Of a stretch of DNA of 51,543 nucleotides, positions 34,097 to 41,858 are shown piece after piece. A program made the position numbers and the translations under genes. Source of the stretch: Paracoccus marinaquae (GTDB lineage: Bacteria; Pseudomonadota; Alphaproteobacteria; Rhodobacterales; Rhodobacteraceae); contig NZ_JAHKNG010000025.1 in the NCBI RefSeq assembly GCF_018860165.1, forward strand, positions 1-51,543, given 5' to 3'. The notes under the pieces were generated by a model. It saw nothing but the letters and a program-made list of their open reading frames with translations, was not told the DNA's origin and did not search any database. Positions within the stretch are counted from its first letter, which is position 1. Each line of letters begins with the position of its first letter.

Positions 34097-34726
34097 CTAA
34101 AGGTGTCGCACGGGGCACTCGATCACCTGGAAGCGACCATCCTGATTGCCCGAAATCGGGCCCAGACTTGCGGCCGGCCATCGCCAGCCCCGAGCCATGC
34201 GCAGAAAAGCTGGTGATCCAAGAAAGAGCACCGAGTTTGCACCAACGGCGTTGAGAAATTCGTTCGTTGTTTCCAGGATCAGCTTGGTAACGACCGGGGG
34301 GCCATCAACAACCATTCTGGTGAGCTCCCAGACATGCTCATCTTCAGGTGGCAGATGATAGCAGAGATCTTCGGGCAACCCTGGCAAGAGCCCCAAACAC
34401 GCATCTCGGATCATGTAAGAATACCGTAGATTTCCCCCGCCGCTTCTTTGATCCGTGCGCCGGAGGCGAGCGCCGCCGACGACGCGCATGTTCTGGGTCG
34501 CTATGACGTATGTCGTATCAAAGGTGTCATATTGCTCAAATTCAAGCTCTTCTGCGTGAAACAGAGGCCATTCGAGGCGATCGACAAACACTTCTTTCCT
34601 GAGCTTGAGGTAGGCGGTCACCAAGTGCCAGTTCGGGATGCCGTCGGGATAACGGACGATATGGATCTCATATCCATCATTCGAGACCCGGCGTTTCACT
34701 TCCTCAGTGGTTGATCGGATTGTCAT
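34097..34726 (-). CDS. luxI: Acyl-homoserine-lactone synthase (LuxI family)
   Basis: 209 residues. Family marks are present: LRKEVFVDRLEWPL (conserved R, F, W), EFEQYDTFDTTYVIA (E and D), VVGGARLR, and the C-terminal acceptor segment HVWELTRMVVD with E and R. It makes an acyl-homoserine lactone from SAM and acyl-ACP. It overlaps by 23 bases the small gene in front of it, and the shared promoter region lies at about 34990-35040, next to luxR. Confidence 0.93.
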   Translation of the reverse strand: MTIRSTTEEVKRRVSNDGYEIHIVRYPDGIPNWHLVTAYLKLRKEVFVDRLEWPLFHAEELEFEQYDTFDTTYVIATQNMRVVGGARLRRTDQRSGGGNLRYSYMIRDACLGLLPGLPEDLCYHLPPEDEHVWELTRMVVDGPPVVTKLILETTNEFLNAVGANSVLFLGSPAFLRMARGWRWPAASLGPISGNQDGRFQVIECPVRHL

Positions 34727-34952
34727 TGCTCAGGCGATCTTCGTTAAGGACCGTTGTCGAACCAAGGAAAAGTCGAACGCCTTCCGTTGTCTTGCCCCAG
34801 ACCCCCCAATCGCAGATCTCCAGTACAAGCCTTTCCCCTTCACGGAGGGAATCGCACATACTCATGAGGTTGACCGCCATGTCTGGCGTGAATTCGACGT
34901 GCGCAAGCACCTTAAGTCCCTTCGGACGCAGACGATCTGCGACATTCTTCAT
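34704..34952 (-). CDS. Small hypothetical protein upstream of luxI
   Basis: 82 residues from ATG 34952 (MKNVADRLRPKGLKVLAHVEFTPDMAVNLMSMCDSLREG...). The frame stays open to a GTG at 35054, but that would run through the LuxR-type operator, so the internal ATG is preferred. It overlaps the luxI start and would be first in the quorum-sensing operon. No family is recognised. Confidence 0.55.
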   Translation of the reverse strand: MKNVADRLRPKGLKVLAHVEFTPDMAVNLMSMCDSLREGERLVLEICDWGVWGKTTEGVRLFLGSTTVLNEDRLSNDNPINH

Positions 34953-34996
34953 CCCGGAATCTGCCTCGTCAGGTTTCTTCGACGAACCATATCCAG

Positions 34997-35069
34997 AAGA
35001 TAGGGCATTGACAGCAGGCTGTCTAAAACGACAGTCTGAAAGGACAGAATTCACTTTTCCCTTGACATT
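34997..35069 (-). promoter_or_regulatory. Left LuxR-type operator and promoter (toward luxI and virB)
   Basis: Read on the minus strand: a 31-base arm (35069-35039, perfect inverted copy of 35697-35727), then the dyad CTGTCGTTTTAGACAG (35034-35019), then 16 bases to TATCTT (35002-34997). A dyad in place of a -35 box is the arrangement of LuxR-activated promoters. A further palindrome GACAGCAGGCTGTC (35010-35023) overlaps it. Confidence 0.65.
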
Positions 35070-35077
35070 TCGAGATC

Positions 35078-35698
35078 ATGATTGAGCAAGCCATCCCAAA
35101 CCATGAGGAAGAACTCGCTCGCCTGGCGGAAATCGGCACCACAGGCTTCGTCATTGGCTTTGGACTGAGGTTCGGCCAACCTGATTTCTTCCTGAATCGT
35201 TACCCAGAGGCCTGGACAACAAAATACGAAGAAGAGAACTACTTCTTTGGTGATCCGGTCGCCGCCTGGACGATCGCTCGAACTGGGGCGATCCGCTGGT
35301 CAGAGATAACTTTCCCAGACATCCGCAACGTGATGCCCGAAGCGGCGAAGCACGGTCTCATTTATGGGGCAACCGTTGTGACAAAGGTCGGGCGTAAGCG
35401 TTCGTTCATGTCGCTTGCCCGGCCTGATAGAGAAATGACCGATGCTGAAATGGAGTACCTGCATTCCCAGATTCAGCTGTGGGCACGGCTGTTTGCGAGG
35501 TCTCAAGTTGCATTGACCGAAGGTGAAATTGACGTACTACGCCTGCTGCGCGATGGCCTGACCCAAGGAGAAGCTTCTGAACGACTTGGGATAAGCACTT
35601 CGACCGTCAAGTTTCGTCTAAGCAGTGCTCAGAAGAAGTTCGGCGCCAATCGTACCGCAAATGTCATAGCGCTCGCGGCACGACAGAATATCATATAA
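35078..35698 (+). CDS. luxR: LuxR-family quorum-sensing regulator
   Basis: 206 residues. The N-terminal autoinducer-binding domain keeps the W..Y and DP marks (AWTTKYEEENYFFGDPVAAW, then AIRWSE). The C-terminal LuxR helix-turn-helix is at about 147-200 (ALTEGEIDVLRLLRDGLTQGEASERLGISTSTVKFRLSSAQKKFGA). The gene is divergent from the luxI operon. The 31-base inverted arms end 8 bases before its ATG and begin at its stop codon, so it sits exactly between them. It probably controls both outward promoters, as TraR does for conjugation and replication on Ti plasmids. Confidence 0.93.
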   Translation: MIEQAIPNHEEELARLAEIGTTGFVIGFGLRFGQPDFFLNRYPEAWTTKYEEENYFFGDPVAAWTIARTGAIRWSEITFPDIRNVMPEAAKHGLIYGATVVTKVGRKRSFMSLARPDREMTDAEMEYLHSQIQLWARLFARSQVALTEGEIDVLRLLRDGLTQGEASERLGISTSTVKFRLSSAQKKFGANRTANVIALAARQNII

Positions 35699-35770
35699 TG
35701 TCAAGGGAAAAGTGAATTCTGTCCTTTTGGGCTGTCTAAAGAGACAAAGTTTCCGTTAGGTCTTTATTAA
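35697..35770 (+). promoter_or_regulatory. Right LuxR-type operator and promoter (toward the repC side)
   Basis: Plus-strand mirror of the left element: the 31-base arm (35697-35727), dyad CTGTCTAAAGAGACAA (35732-35747), 17 bases, then TATTAA (35765-35770). It reads toward the small gene at 35827, the exported protein at 36076 and beyond to repC. Confidence 0.6.
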
Positions 35771-35826
35771 CCATTTTGCTGGCCGCAGAAGCTTACAGGT
35801 CCATCTGTACGGGAACTGGTATCGTC

Positions 35827-36021
35827 ATGTCTTCTGCGAACACCTCCAAGGCTCGACTGACAGCAATCCCGCTGCAACCTACCGCAGAAGCAGGTGAGGA
35901 CATCTGGCTATACAAGTGGAATACTGGCGAGCTCTCGTTGTTGCAGGTGCCAGAGACGCTTCAGTTCGACCCATCTCGATCCATGCTGCGTGTTCGTGGC
36001 GCGGCAGATAGGATCACTTGA
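35827..36021 (+). CDS. Small hypothetical protein
   Basis: 64 residues (MSSANTSKARLTAIPLQPTAEAGEDIWLYKWNTGELSLLQVPETL...). No strong ribosome site is present; an in-frame start at 35776 also exists. It stands directly behind the right LuxR-type promoter. It is supported mainly by position and its protein-like composition. Confidence 0.45.
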   Translation: MSSANTSKARLTAIPLQPTAEAGEDIWLYKWNTGELSLLQVPETLQFDPSRSMLRVRGAADRIT

Positions 36022-36075
36022 TGCTGAACTCATTCTGCTGTAGGCAATAATATATCTCAGACAAGAGGTATAAAA

Positions 36076-36660
36076 ATGCTCATGTGCGTTGACCCAAAGC
36101 GTCTGTTGCGAACGGTTGTTGTGTCTGCCGGGGTTGGCTTTGCCTCCTACTCCTGGACCACCCTTCCAGCACAATCATACCAGATCGACTGCGCCATTCT
36201 GCTCTGTCTCGCAGGTGGTTTTCCGGCGTCTGCCGAGTGCTCGGCGGCACATGCCGAGATGATCCGGCGCATTACACCATGGCCGATCGAGCCGCCCTTG
36301 CAGCTTTGGCGCTGCCCGATGGGCGGGGCGACGATTTCGGCCAGCGTGAGTACGGGTGGTGTACCGGATGAGGTGCGGAGCTATCGCGCCGGGATAGAGG
36401 TCTGGCAGCTATCGAAACGCTCGATCACCAGCAGCGGTGGTCGCGAGGTGTACCGAACGGCCATTCGGCATTTCTATCATGAGGGTGGCGAGTTCCGGCG
36501 CGAAGGAGTCCAAGAGACGAGCCTGCCGGGGTGGGTCGAGGAACAACTTGAGGTTCATGCCGGTGCGGGCATGGCGGGCGAGTACGGCAGTTTCCGGGGA
36601 ATCCTAATGCGGACGCAAGACTACCGCGGTAGCCCGTCATATGAGTGGGTCCCCTACTGA
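36076..36660 (+). CDS. Conserved-looking exported protein
   Basis: 194 residues. A hydrophobic N-terminus (VVVSAGVGFASYSWTTLPAQS) is followed by IDCAILLCLAGGFPASAECSAAHAEMIRRITPWPIEPPLQLWRCPM, a cysteine-containing segment I recall from other rhodobacterial T4SS plasmids but cannot name. The C-terminal half is aromatic (YRTAIRHFYHEGGEFRREG). It is probably periplasmic and linked to conjugation by context. A hairpin follows its stop. Confidence 0.75.
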   Translation: MLMCVDPKRLLRTVVVSAGVGFASYSWTTLPAQSYQIDCAILLCLAGGFPASAECSAAHAEMIRRITPWPIEPPLQLWRCPMGGATISASVSTGGVPDEVRSYRAGIEVWQLSKRSITSSGGREVYRTAIRHFYHEGGEFRREGVQETSLPGWVEEQLEVHAGAGMAGEYGSFRGILMRTQDYRGSPSYEWVPY

Positions 36661-36664
36661 TCCT

Positions 36665-36685
36665 TGTCCGCGTCACGCGCGGACA
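36665..36685 (+). terminator. Hairpin without T-tract
   Basis: A perfect eight-base stem TGTCCGCG/CGCGGACA with a 5-base loop begins 5 bases after the exported-protein stop. No T-run follows, so termination is uncertain. Confidence 0.4.
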
Positions 36686-36774
36686 CACAATAATTGCCGT
36701 TAACGCCTAGTTGTCGTAGGCTCCGCAGTTAACGCCCCAAAAGAGGAGCACGAGCAGAATCAGGTAGACAATCC

Positions 36775-36900
36775 CCAAAAGGAAACCCCCCGCACGGGGT
36801 CCGCACGAGGGGGGTTCGGTTTGGTAACACAGGTTTGGCGACCTGCATTGCTCACAAGGTTAAGAGCATAGTTACCTTCCCAACCCCGAAAATCAAGAGC
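36775..36900 (-). ncRNA. Candidate antisense RNA controlling repC
   Basis: On the minus strand an AACCCCCC/GGGGGGTT hairpin (36784-36816) ends in TTTCCTTTT, a terminator-like finish for an antisense transcript upstream of repC. A possible start region (TTGATT ... TATGCT, about 36895-36865) has a rather long 20-base spacer. A second hairpin ATCTGT-GCGA-ACAGAT (36909-36924) lies between this and repC. repABC plasmids have such a counter-transcribed RNA in exactly this place; here it is a proposal from structure only. Confidence 0.45.
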
Positions 36901-36970
36901 AAAAACGCATCTGTGCGAACAGATCCGATATGCCTGCGGAACCTGTGCCTCAACAAACATGAGGACAGAG

Positions 36971-38227
36971 ATGGCATTCCAGAGGGCGGCGCATCCCGCC
37001 GCGACGCGGGCCTACCGCGACACCGAAGACGAACACCCGACGCTGCCGGGCAATATGCAGCGGGACAGCTTCGCGGCGCTAGTGGAGCGCGTGGCACCGC
37101 GCCTTGGCGTCGGGCCGGCCGCGGCGCATGCCTTTGTGCGCCTGGCGAGCATGACACGACCGAGCGACTGGACCAGTCCGGATCGAACCCCGTTCATCTA
37201 TGCGGAGGCCGGCGAAGTCGCGAAGATGTTGGGTCTGTCGCAGCCGCGGACGCGCGCAATCACTTGTGAGCTGGAACGCGCCGGGCTGGTCGAGCGCCGG
37301 ACAGGCGCGAATGGCAGCCGGTCGCGGGCGGCGGGAACCGGGCTCTATTTCGGGGCGGCGATTGCCCGCGCGGCGGAATTGAAGGTTCTGGATGACCAAC
37401 TGGCGGCCGAACGGCAGCAGGAGATCTTCCTGCGCGGCCAGCGCAGCACGCACAAGCGCCATCTGATCCGCGCGTTGGAGGGCCTGTCGGAGATCAGCCC
37501 CCATTGCCCGGAGGCTGAAGCGATCCGGCACGAGGCGGACACGTGGCCGTCTGCGGACCGGCTTCACCGTATGGACCTCGCGGCACTCGAATCCCATGTG
37601 GATGAAGCGGACCAGCTGTGCAGAACCGCACTGGATCTTCTCCAAAAGAGAGAAAAAACAAGCGGTGGACCGCTCGAAAACAAGCGGTCCTATATACAAG
37701 ATACAACTGAAGAATCCTTGGTATCCTGTAACGAGACCGTGGATAGGCGGAGCGCGGGCAAGCCCGCGCACGACAAATCCCATGTCGTGCCGCCTGACGG
37801 CGGCCCGAATTGCCGAGAAAAAGATGATGGGGCGGCCAGCGGAGCGCTCAAGAGCGAATTTATCGCCCGGCTTGGACCACAGAGGCTGTTCGATCTCGCA
37901 TCACCGGAAATGCAGCTCTATCTCTGCGGAAGGGCAGAGCCGGAGTATCTGCGGTTCCACGATTTCGTCTGGGCTGCCGAGCGGCGGGTGCCGGAACTCG
38001 GGATCAGCCCCGATGCCTGGAACACGGCGCGCGAGGCGATGGGCGAGGACAGCGCCATGCTGTCGATCCTGATCCTCGATGCCCGCAAATCCGAGCCGGG
38101 CCATGTCATCTTCAAACCCGGCGGCTACCTGCGGGCCATGACGGAACGATACCGGCGGGGCGAGCTGTACCTGATCCGCAGCCTGATCGGGCTCAGCGAA
38201 CGCCAGAGGGCAGGGCAGGGGTCATGA
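36971..38227 (+). CDS. repC: RepC-like replication initiator
   Basis: 418 residues from ATG 36971, chosen because GAGGA lies just upstream; ATG 36959 has no ribosome site. A winged-helix-like N-terminus (FIYAEAGEVAKMLGLSQPRTRAITCELERAGLVERR) and the RepC C-terminal end (SPDAWNTAREAMGEDSAMLSILILDARKSE..., IFKPGGYLRAMTERYRRGELYL) identify it. RepC starts replication at an origin usually inside its own gene. RepA and RepB partners are not next to it, unlike typical repABC operons. Its stop overlaps the next ATG. Confidence 0.85.
   Translation: MAFQRAAHPAATRAYRDTEDEHPTLPGNMQRDSFAALVERVAPRLGVGPAAAHAFVRLASMTRPSDWTSPDRTPFIYAEAGEVAKMLGLSQPRTRAITCELERAGLVERRTGANGSRSRAAGTGLYFGAAIARAAELKVLDDQLAAERQQEIFLRGQRSTHKRHLIRALEGLSEISPHCPEAEAIRHEADTWPSADRLHRMDLAALESHVDEADQLCRTALDLLQKREKTSGGPLENKRSYIQDTTEESLVSCNETVDRRSAGKPAHDKSHVVPPDGGPNCREKDDGAASGALKSEFIARLGPQRLFDLASPEMQLYLCGRAEPEYLRFHDFVWAAERRVPELGISPDAWNTAREAMGEDSAMLSILILDARKSEPGHVIFKPGGYLRAMTERYRRGELYLIRSLIGLSERQRAGQGS
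37645..37735 (+). other. Candidate replication origin inside repC
   Basis: This is the only AT-rich dip in repC. It holds the palindrome AGCGGT-GG-ACCGCT (37661-37674) and two direct copies of ACAAGCGGT (37658-37666 and 37680-37688), followed by TATATACAAGATACAA. Origins of repABC plasmids lie in such a stretch within repC. Confidence 0.5.
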
Positions 38228-38544
38228 AGCGCGACTTGGCAGCCGCGGCGATCCTGATTTCCCTCATGCAGCCGGCAGTCGCACAGGCGCCGATCTGTAT
38301 CCCGCCGGAAGAGCCCTTCGTGCCGGCCGACGACGCAGCTTTCGGGGAATATGCCGACCTGGTGGCGGAAGACTTCGAGCGGTATTTTTCGGAAGTCCGG
38401 CCCTACATCGCCTGCCTCGACGCCGCGCGGCAGGATGCCTTTGCCCGCGCGCGGGAGATTTCCGCGCAGCACGAGGCGTTCTGGAAACGGGCCGACGAGA
38501 TGGGACTGACGGAGGAAGTCGCAACCGATGCCGATCCGGAGTGA
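38224..38544 (+). CDS. Hypothetical exported protein
   Basis: 106 residues with a signal peptide (cleaved after PAVAQA). The mature part is acidic and helical with two cysteines. Its ATG overlaps the repC stop by four bases, so it is translated with repC. No family is recognised. Confidence 0.75.
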   Translation: MKRDLAAAAILISLMQPAVAQAPICIPPEEPFVPADDAAFGEYADLVAEDFERYFSEVRPYIACLDAARQDAFARAREISAQHEAFWKRADEMGLTEEVATDADPE

Positions 38545-38605
38545 CGTGCCGGCCGATGCCGGTCCGGCGCTCGATCCTCGACGTCTCGCTGCCGATTCCA
38601 GCATC

Positions 38606-39040
38606 TTACCAATAGCGGCGGCATATGTTCTGCGCGATCATGATGCCGGCAAGATCCGTGCCATCCGGCAACATGCAGCTCCCGATCCATCGGTCATAGC
38701 TGCGCCTGCCAGTCACGTGACAGGAGAGGGACTGACCCCTGACCAGTTGCTGCATGACGGCTTTTGCGCTCCGCCCGTCGGCGGTGCCCAGTTCGGCGCA
38801 GTCGAGAGAGCCGAAGCGGATGGCCTGACCTCGGACCTCGATGGTGTCGCCGTCGCGCACATGTGTGACCGGACCTGCGATCGTCTGAGGCGCCAGGATA
38901 GGGACCAGCCACGGAACGTACTCGGGAAACCGCTCGGCAGGGTCGAGCGCATAACACGCGACTGCCGCGAGGCTCAGCGACGATATGATGCGAGCTTTCA
39001 AGGCCACATGGTCCAGGTCAATACACCAATCGGCGTTCAC
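38606..39040 (-). CDS. Thermonuclease-family (SNase-like) protein
   Basis: 144 residues: a hydrophobic N-terminus, probably export or anchor (IISSLSLAAVACYALDP), then the staphylococcal-nuclease fold with VRDGDTIEV and IRFGSLDCAELG (calcium-binding D and catalytic E), and RRSYDRWIGSCML with the catalytic arginine region. It degrades DNA or RNA outside the cytoplasm. Such nucleases are common beside T4SS genes on plasmids. It faces the 39097 gene across a 56-base divergent promoter region. Confidence 0.85.
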   Translation of the reverse strand: MNADWCIDLDHVALKARIISSLSLAAVACYALDPAERFPEYVPWLVPILAPQTIAGPVTHVRDGDTIEVRGQAIRFGSLDCAELGTADGRSAKAVMQQLVRGQSLSCHVTGRRSYDRWIGSCMLPDGTDLAGIMIAQNICRRYW

Positions 39041-39096
39041 TTATTGTTCTTAAAGAGACTCGCCTGTGATAGAGTGAATGTAAAGGAGATCGAGCC

Positions 39097-39606
39097 ATGA
39101 CCCAGCCCATTCAGATCAGACCTGCCAGTAGCAGCCAGGTGGCTGCATTCGTTGCCCGTCAGCGCGCGGAAGACGCAGCGGTGGCGCGCAATGCCGATCG
39201 CGCGCGTGAACACCAGGCGGAACTCGAAGCCGCGGATATGGAGGCGACGGCATGGGAAGATGCGGCCGCCCGGCTTCTGGATGAGGGCCGTGATCTGTTC
39301 GGAAGCGACAAGGCCGCGCGTCAGGAAATGGCACAACTCCTTGATGCCCGTGAACGAGCGGCGCGGCCGCGCCCGACGGAAGCGGACCAGCGGGCCAGGT
39401 ATAGCGGCATCACCTCCAAAGAGGCGTTCAGACAGGCTGTCGGCCAGGTGGCACCACTGCATATTCTGATCTCGATTGTGCCGCTTCAGTTCGTGGCCCT
39501 GATCGGCATGAACGCCACGGTCCCGGTCCTGATCGCCGCAGCCTATGTCGGTTTTTGGGTTTGGCTTCGCTGGCGCAAGATCCTCGACCTTGCCGGGGGC
39601 GTGTAG
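39097..39606 (+). CDS. Hypothetical membrane protein with coiled coil
   Basis: 169 residues. The N-terminal 100 are alanine/glutamate/arginine-rich helix. Two transmembrane helices lie at the C-terminus (LHILISIVPLQFVALIGM, VPVLIAAAYVGFWVWLRW). AAGGAG lies 8 bases before the ATG. It is followed by the DUF1173 gene, probably as one operon. No family is recognised. Confidence 0.75.
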   Translation: MTQPIQIRPASSSQVAAFVARQRAEDAAVARNADRAREHQAELEAADMEATAWEDAAARLLDEGRDLFGSDKAARQEMAQLLDARERAARPRPTEADQRARYSGITSKEAFRQAVGQVAPLHILISIVPLQFVALIGMNATVPVLIAAAYVGFWVWLRWRKILDLAGGV

Positions 39607-39611
39607 TCAAC

Positions 39612-40814
39612 ATGAGCGTTTCCCGCTACCGCCTGACGGGTCGGGAGTTTGCCGGTGACGCGCCAGATCTGTCCGGGCTTCTTGCTGCCGCACATGAGAA
39701 AAAGGTCCGGCCGCGCTGCCTCTGCACTGCGGCCGAGCCGGAAATGTATGTCGCCCGGTTCGGGGACGATCTCCTGCTCAAGCGGATGCCCGGAACCGGG
39801 CATCTGCACGACCCTTCCTGCCCCACTTTCGATCCGCCGCCCGAGCTGTCGGGGCTTGGACAGCTCAACGGAAAGGCCATCGTCAGCGATCATGAAGGCG
39901 CGACGGTCCTGAAACTCGATTTCCCGCTTTCGATGAGATCGGGTCGTGCGGTGACGCCGACCGACAGCAAGGTGGCCGCCGCGACCTCGGCAACCGCCAC
40001 GCCCAACAAGCTCGGTCTGCTTGGTATGCTGCACTATCTCTGGGATACCGCCGAACTCACCAAGTGGCGGCCGTCATGGGCGGGCAAGCGTGGCTGGTGG
40101 CTGGTGTATCGCGAACTCACCGCCGTCGCCGAACGCACCAGCTCGAAGGCCGGTCCGCTGTCCTCGATCCTGCTGGTGCCACCGCAGTTTCATCCCGACC
40201 GCAAAGAGGCACTGGCGAGAGACCGGGACAGGTTCCTTCACCATCTTCAGCCCGCGAAGGGCAAGCCGGTTCCGCTCGGATTGCTGGTCGCGGAGATCAA
40301 GTCGCAGGAGCCTTCGCAATATGGTCGCCGGCTGCGCTTCAAGCACCTTCCGGATATGGCGTTCTTTATGGATGACGACCTGTGCCGAAGATTTGACAAA
40401 CTGACCACAACTAAGGCGAGAATGGTCGAGGCCATTGACGGCGCGCATTTGATGGCGATCGCAACCTTCAGTATGCGCGGCAACTACGCCGAGATCCGTG
40501 AGATCGCGGTGATGCCGGTTACGGCGGATTGGATTCCCTTTGACGACGAGCGCGAGATCACCCTGGTGAAAGCGCTGGCAGACCGGAACTTCGTAAAATG
40601 TCTCCGCTACAATCTGCGGGCCGATGCGCCGGTCGCGAGCGTCCTACTCACCGATACGACACCTCCCACGGCGCTTTATGTGCCACCCCACCACCTTGCG
40701 CCGGAGGCTGAGGCGGATCTGCGTGAGATCGCGGCCGAAGGTGCCTACCCTGCTTGGATCTGGTCGGTGGGCGAATTCGAGATGCCGGAATTACCGATGA
40801 TAGACCGCGGCTGA
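39612..40814 (+). CDS. DUF1173 family protein
   Basis: 400 residues of the DUF1173 family: CLCTAAEPEMYVARFGDDLLLKRMPGTGHLHDPSCPTFDPP with three cysteines and histidine near the N-terminus, then LGLLHYLWDTAELTKW-type text, and a long soluble body. It is frequent on conjugative plasmids and integrative elements of proteobacteria and has no assigned role. The ATG 5 bases after the preceding stop is used; the frame is open further upstream inside the previous gene. Confidence 0.85.
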   Translation: MSVSRYRLTGREFAGDAPDLSGLLAAAHEKKVRPRCLCTAAEPEMYVARFGDDLLLKRMPGTGHLHDPSCPTFDPPPELSGLGQLNGKAIVSDHEGATVLKLDFPLSMRSGRAVTPTDSKVAAATSATATPNKLGLLGMLHYLWDTAELTKWRPSWAGKRGWWLVYRELTAVAERTSSKAGPLSSILLVPPQFHPDRKEALARDRDRFLHHLQPAKGKPVPLGLLVAEIKSQEPSQYGRRLRFKHLPDMAFFMDDDLCRRFDKLTTTKARMVEAIDGAHLMAIATFSMRGNYAEIREIAVMPVTADWIPFDDEREITLVKALADRNFVKCLRYNLRADAPVASVLLTDTTPPTALYVPPHHLAPEAEADLREIAAEGAYPAWIWSVGEFEMPELPMIDRG

Positions 40815-40925
40815 GCTATGGCTGGGCGTCGGCGGAGCAGCGGTGCTCATCCATCTTGAACTGTGTCCCATTTGGGTACACCCATTATGGACGTTCTTCA
40901 TGAACACCGCCTACAGCGGAATGAC

Positions 40926-40990
40926 TGTTCATTTTGGGTCTGTTTATGTATATTGAACACATTTCGCCAAGGTCATACCCAAAATGAACA
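40926..40990 (+). promoter_or_regulatory. Inverted-repeat operator and candidate res site of the resolvase
   Basis: Perfect 14-base inverted arms TGTTCATTTTGGGT (40926-40939) and ACCCAAAATGAACA (40977-40990). A TATATT -10-like box lies between them, and the resolvase ATG (40984) is inside the right arm. A further CCCATTTGGG dyad is at about 40868. This fits autoregulated binding by the recombinase and a resolution site. Confidence 0.65.
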
Positions 40991-41559
40991 AACCGAGCCC
41001 TAGAATCGGCTACGCCCGAACATCGACCGTCGATCAGAACCTTGATGCCCAAATCGAGGCTCTGACGGCTGCCGGATGTGGGATGGTGCGCCAAGAACAG
41101 CGCAGCGGGACCACGCTGGAAGGCCGCCCAGAGTTAAGGACGATACTCGACTTCATCCATCCAGGCGAAACCCTGGTGGTCACACGGATCGACCGGCTGG
41201 CGCGGTCGATGCAGGATCTTCAGACTATCGTTGCCAGGTTGAAGGCGAAGGGGGCCCATTTGGCAGCCACCGAACAGCCCGTAGATACGTCAACCGCAGC
41301 GGGCAAGGCGTTCTTCGACATGCTTGGTGTCTTTGCTGAGTTCGAGACCAATCTACGACGGGAGCGGCAGGCTGAAGGTATCAAGGCCGCGAAACGAAAA
41401 GGGGTCTACCGTGGCCGTCCGCCCAAGATCGACATGGGAAAGGTGCAGGCTAAACTTAGTGCAGGCATTTCTCCGACGAAAATTGCTCTCGAGATGGGGA
41501 TTTCGCGCGGCACTGTCTATAAAGCAAAGGCACAGATGCCGCGAAGCGTAGATGGCTAA
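40984..41559 (+). CDS. Serine recombinase (resolvase/invertase family)
   Basis: 191 residues, full length. The catalytic serine is in GYARTSTVDQ; RIDRLARS, the long E-helix (FFDMLGVFAEFETNLRRERQAEGI) and a C-terminal helix-turn-helix (ISPTKIALEMGISRGTVYKAK) complete the TnpR/Pin fold. It most likely resolves plasmid dimers or a transposon cointegrate. It marks the left border of the low-GC cargo segment that follows. Confidence 0.93.
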   Translation: MNKPSPRIGYARTSTVDQNLDAQIEALTAAGCGMVRQEQRSGTTLEGRPELRTILDFIHPGETLVVTRIDRLARSMQDLQTIVARLKAKGAHLAATEQPVDTSTAAGKAFFDMLGVFAEFETNLRRERQAEGIKAAKRKGVYRGRPPKIDMGKVQAKLSAGISPTKIALEMGISRGTVYKAKAQMPRSVDG

Positions 41560-41802
41560 TAGAAGCAGGTGCGCCCCTCGCACCGGTCGAGCTGACCCGT
41601 GGCGTACGGGCGGCCGGTGCGCTCAATCCACGCTGCGCCTGCGAGCGGCATCTACAGAAGGGCGGAGAGCGGCCGTTCGCTGCGCCGCGCAACTGACTTC
41701 GGCGAGAAGGAGAAAGGTGCCATTCAGCAGACCGTCGCTGGGGACGTCAAGTTACGCAACGTTTGAACTCAAGAAGCCGGCGCTCAAGTACACATTTTTC
41801 TA
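41560..41802. other. Non-coding stretch after the resolvase
   Basis: About 240 bases of GC-rich sequence that turns AT-rich near 41760, where the low-GC gene begins. No gene, terminator or clear transposon end is visible. The composition break suggests that the insertion point of the foreign segment lies here. Confidence 0.35.
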
Positions 41803-41831
41803 CTGACCCTAGAACAAGGTTCATCTATACC
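41803..41831 (+). promoter_or_regulatory. Candidate promoter of the large defence-like gene
   Basis: CTGACC (41803-41808), a 17-base spacer, then TATACC (41826-41831). A GGAGG ribosome site follows at 41845, giving a short leader of about 20 bases. Confidence 0.5.
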
Positions 41832-41858
41832 TTGTGGACTGATCGGAGGCGTGTACCA

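Noticed and set aside
35039..35727. Invertible luxR cassette driven by the serine recombinase
   Set aside because: The 31-base arms have no internal dyad like hix sites and differ from the recombinase's own operator; similarity extends outward into promoter-like elements, so duplicated promoters explain it better.
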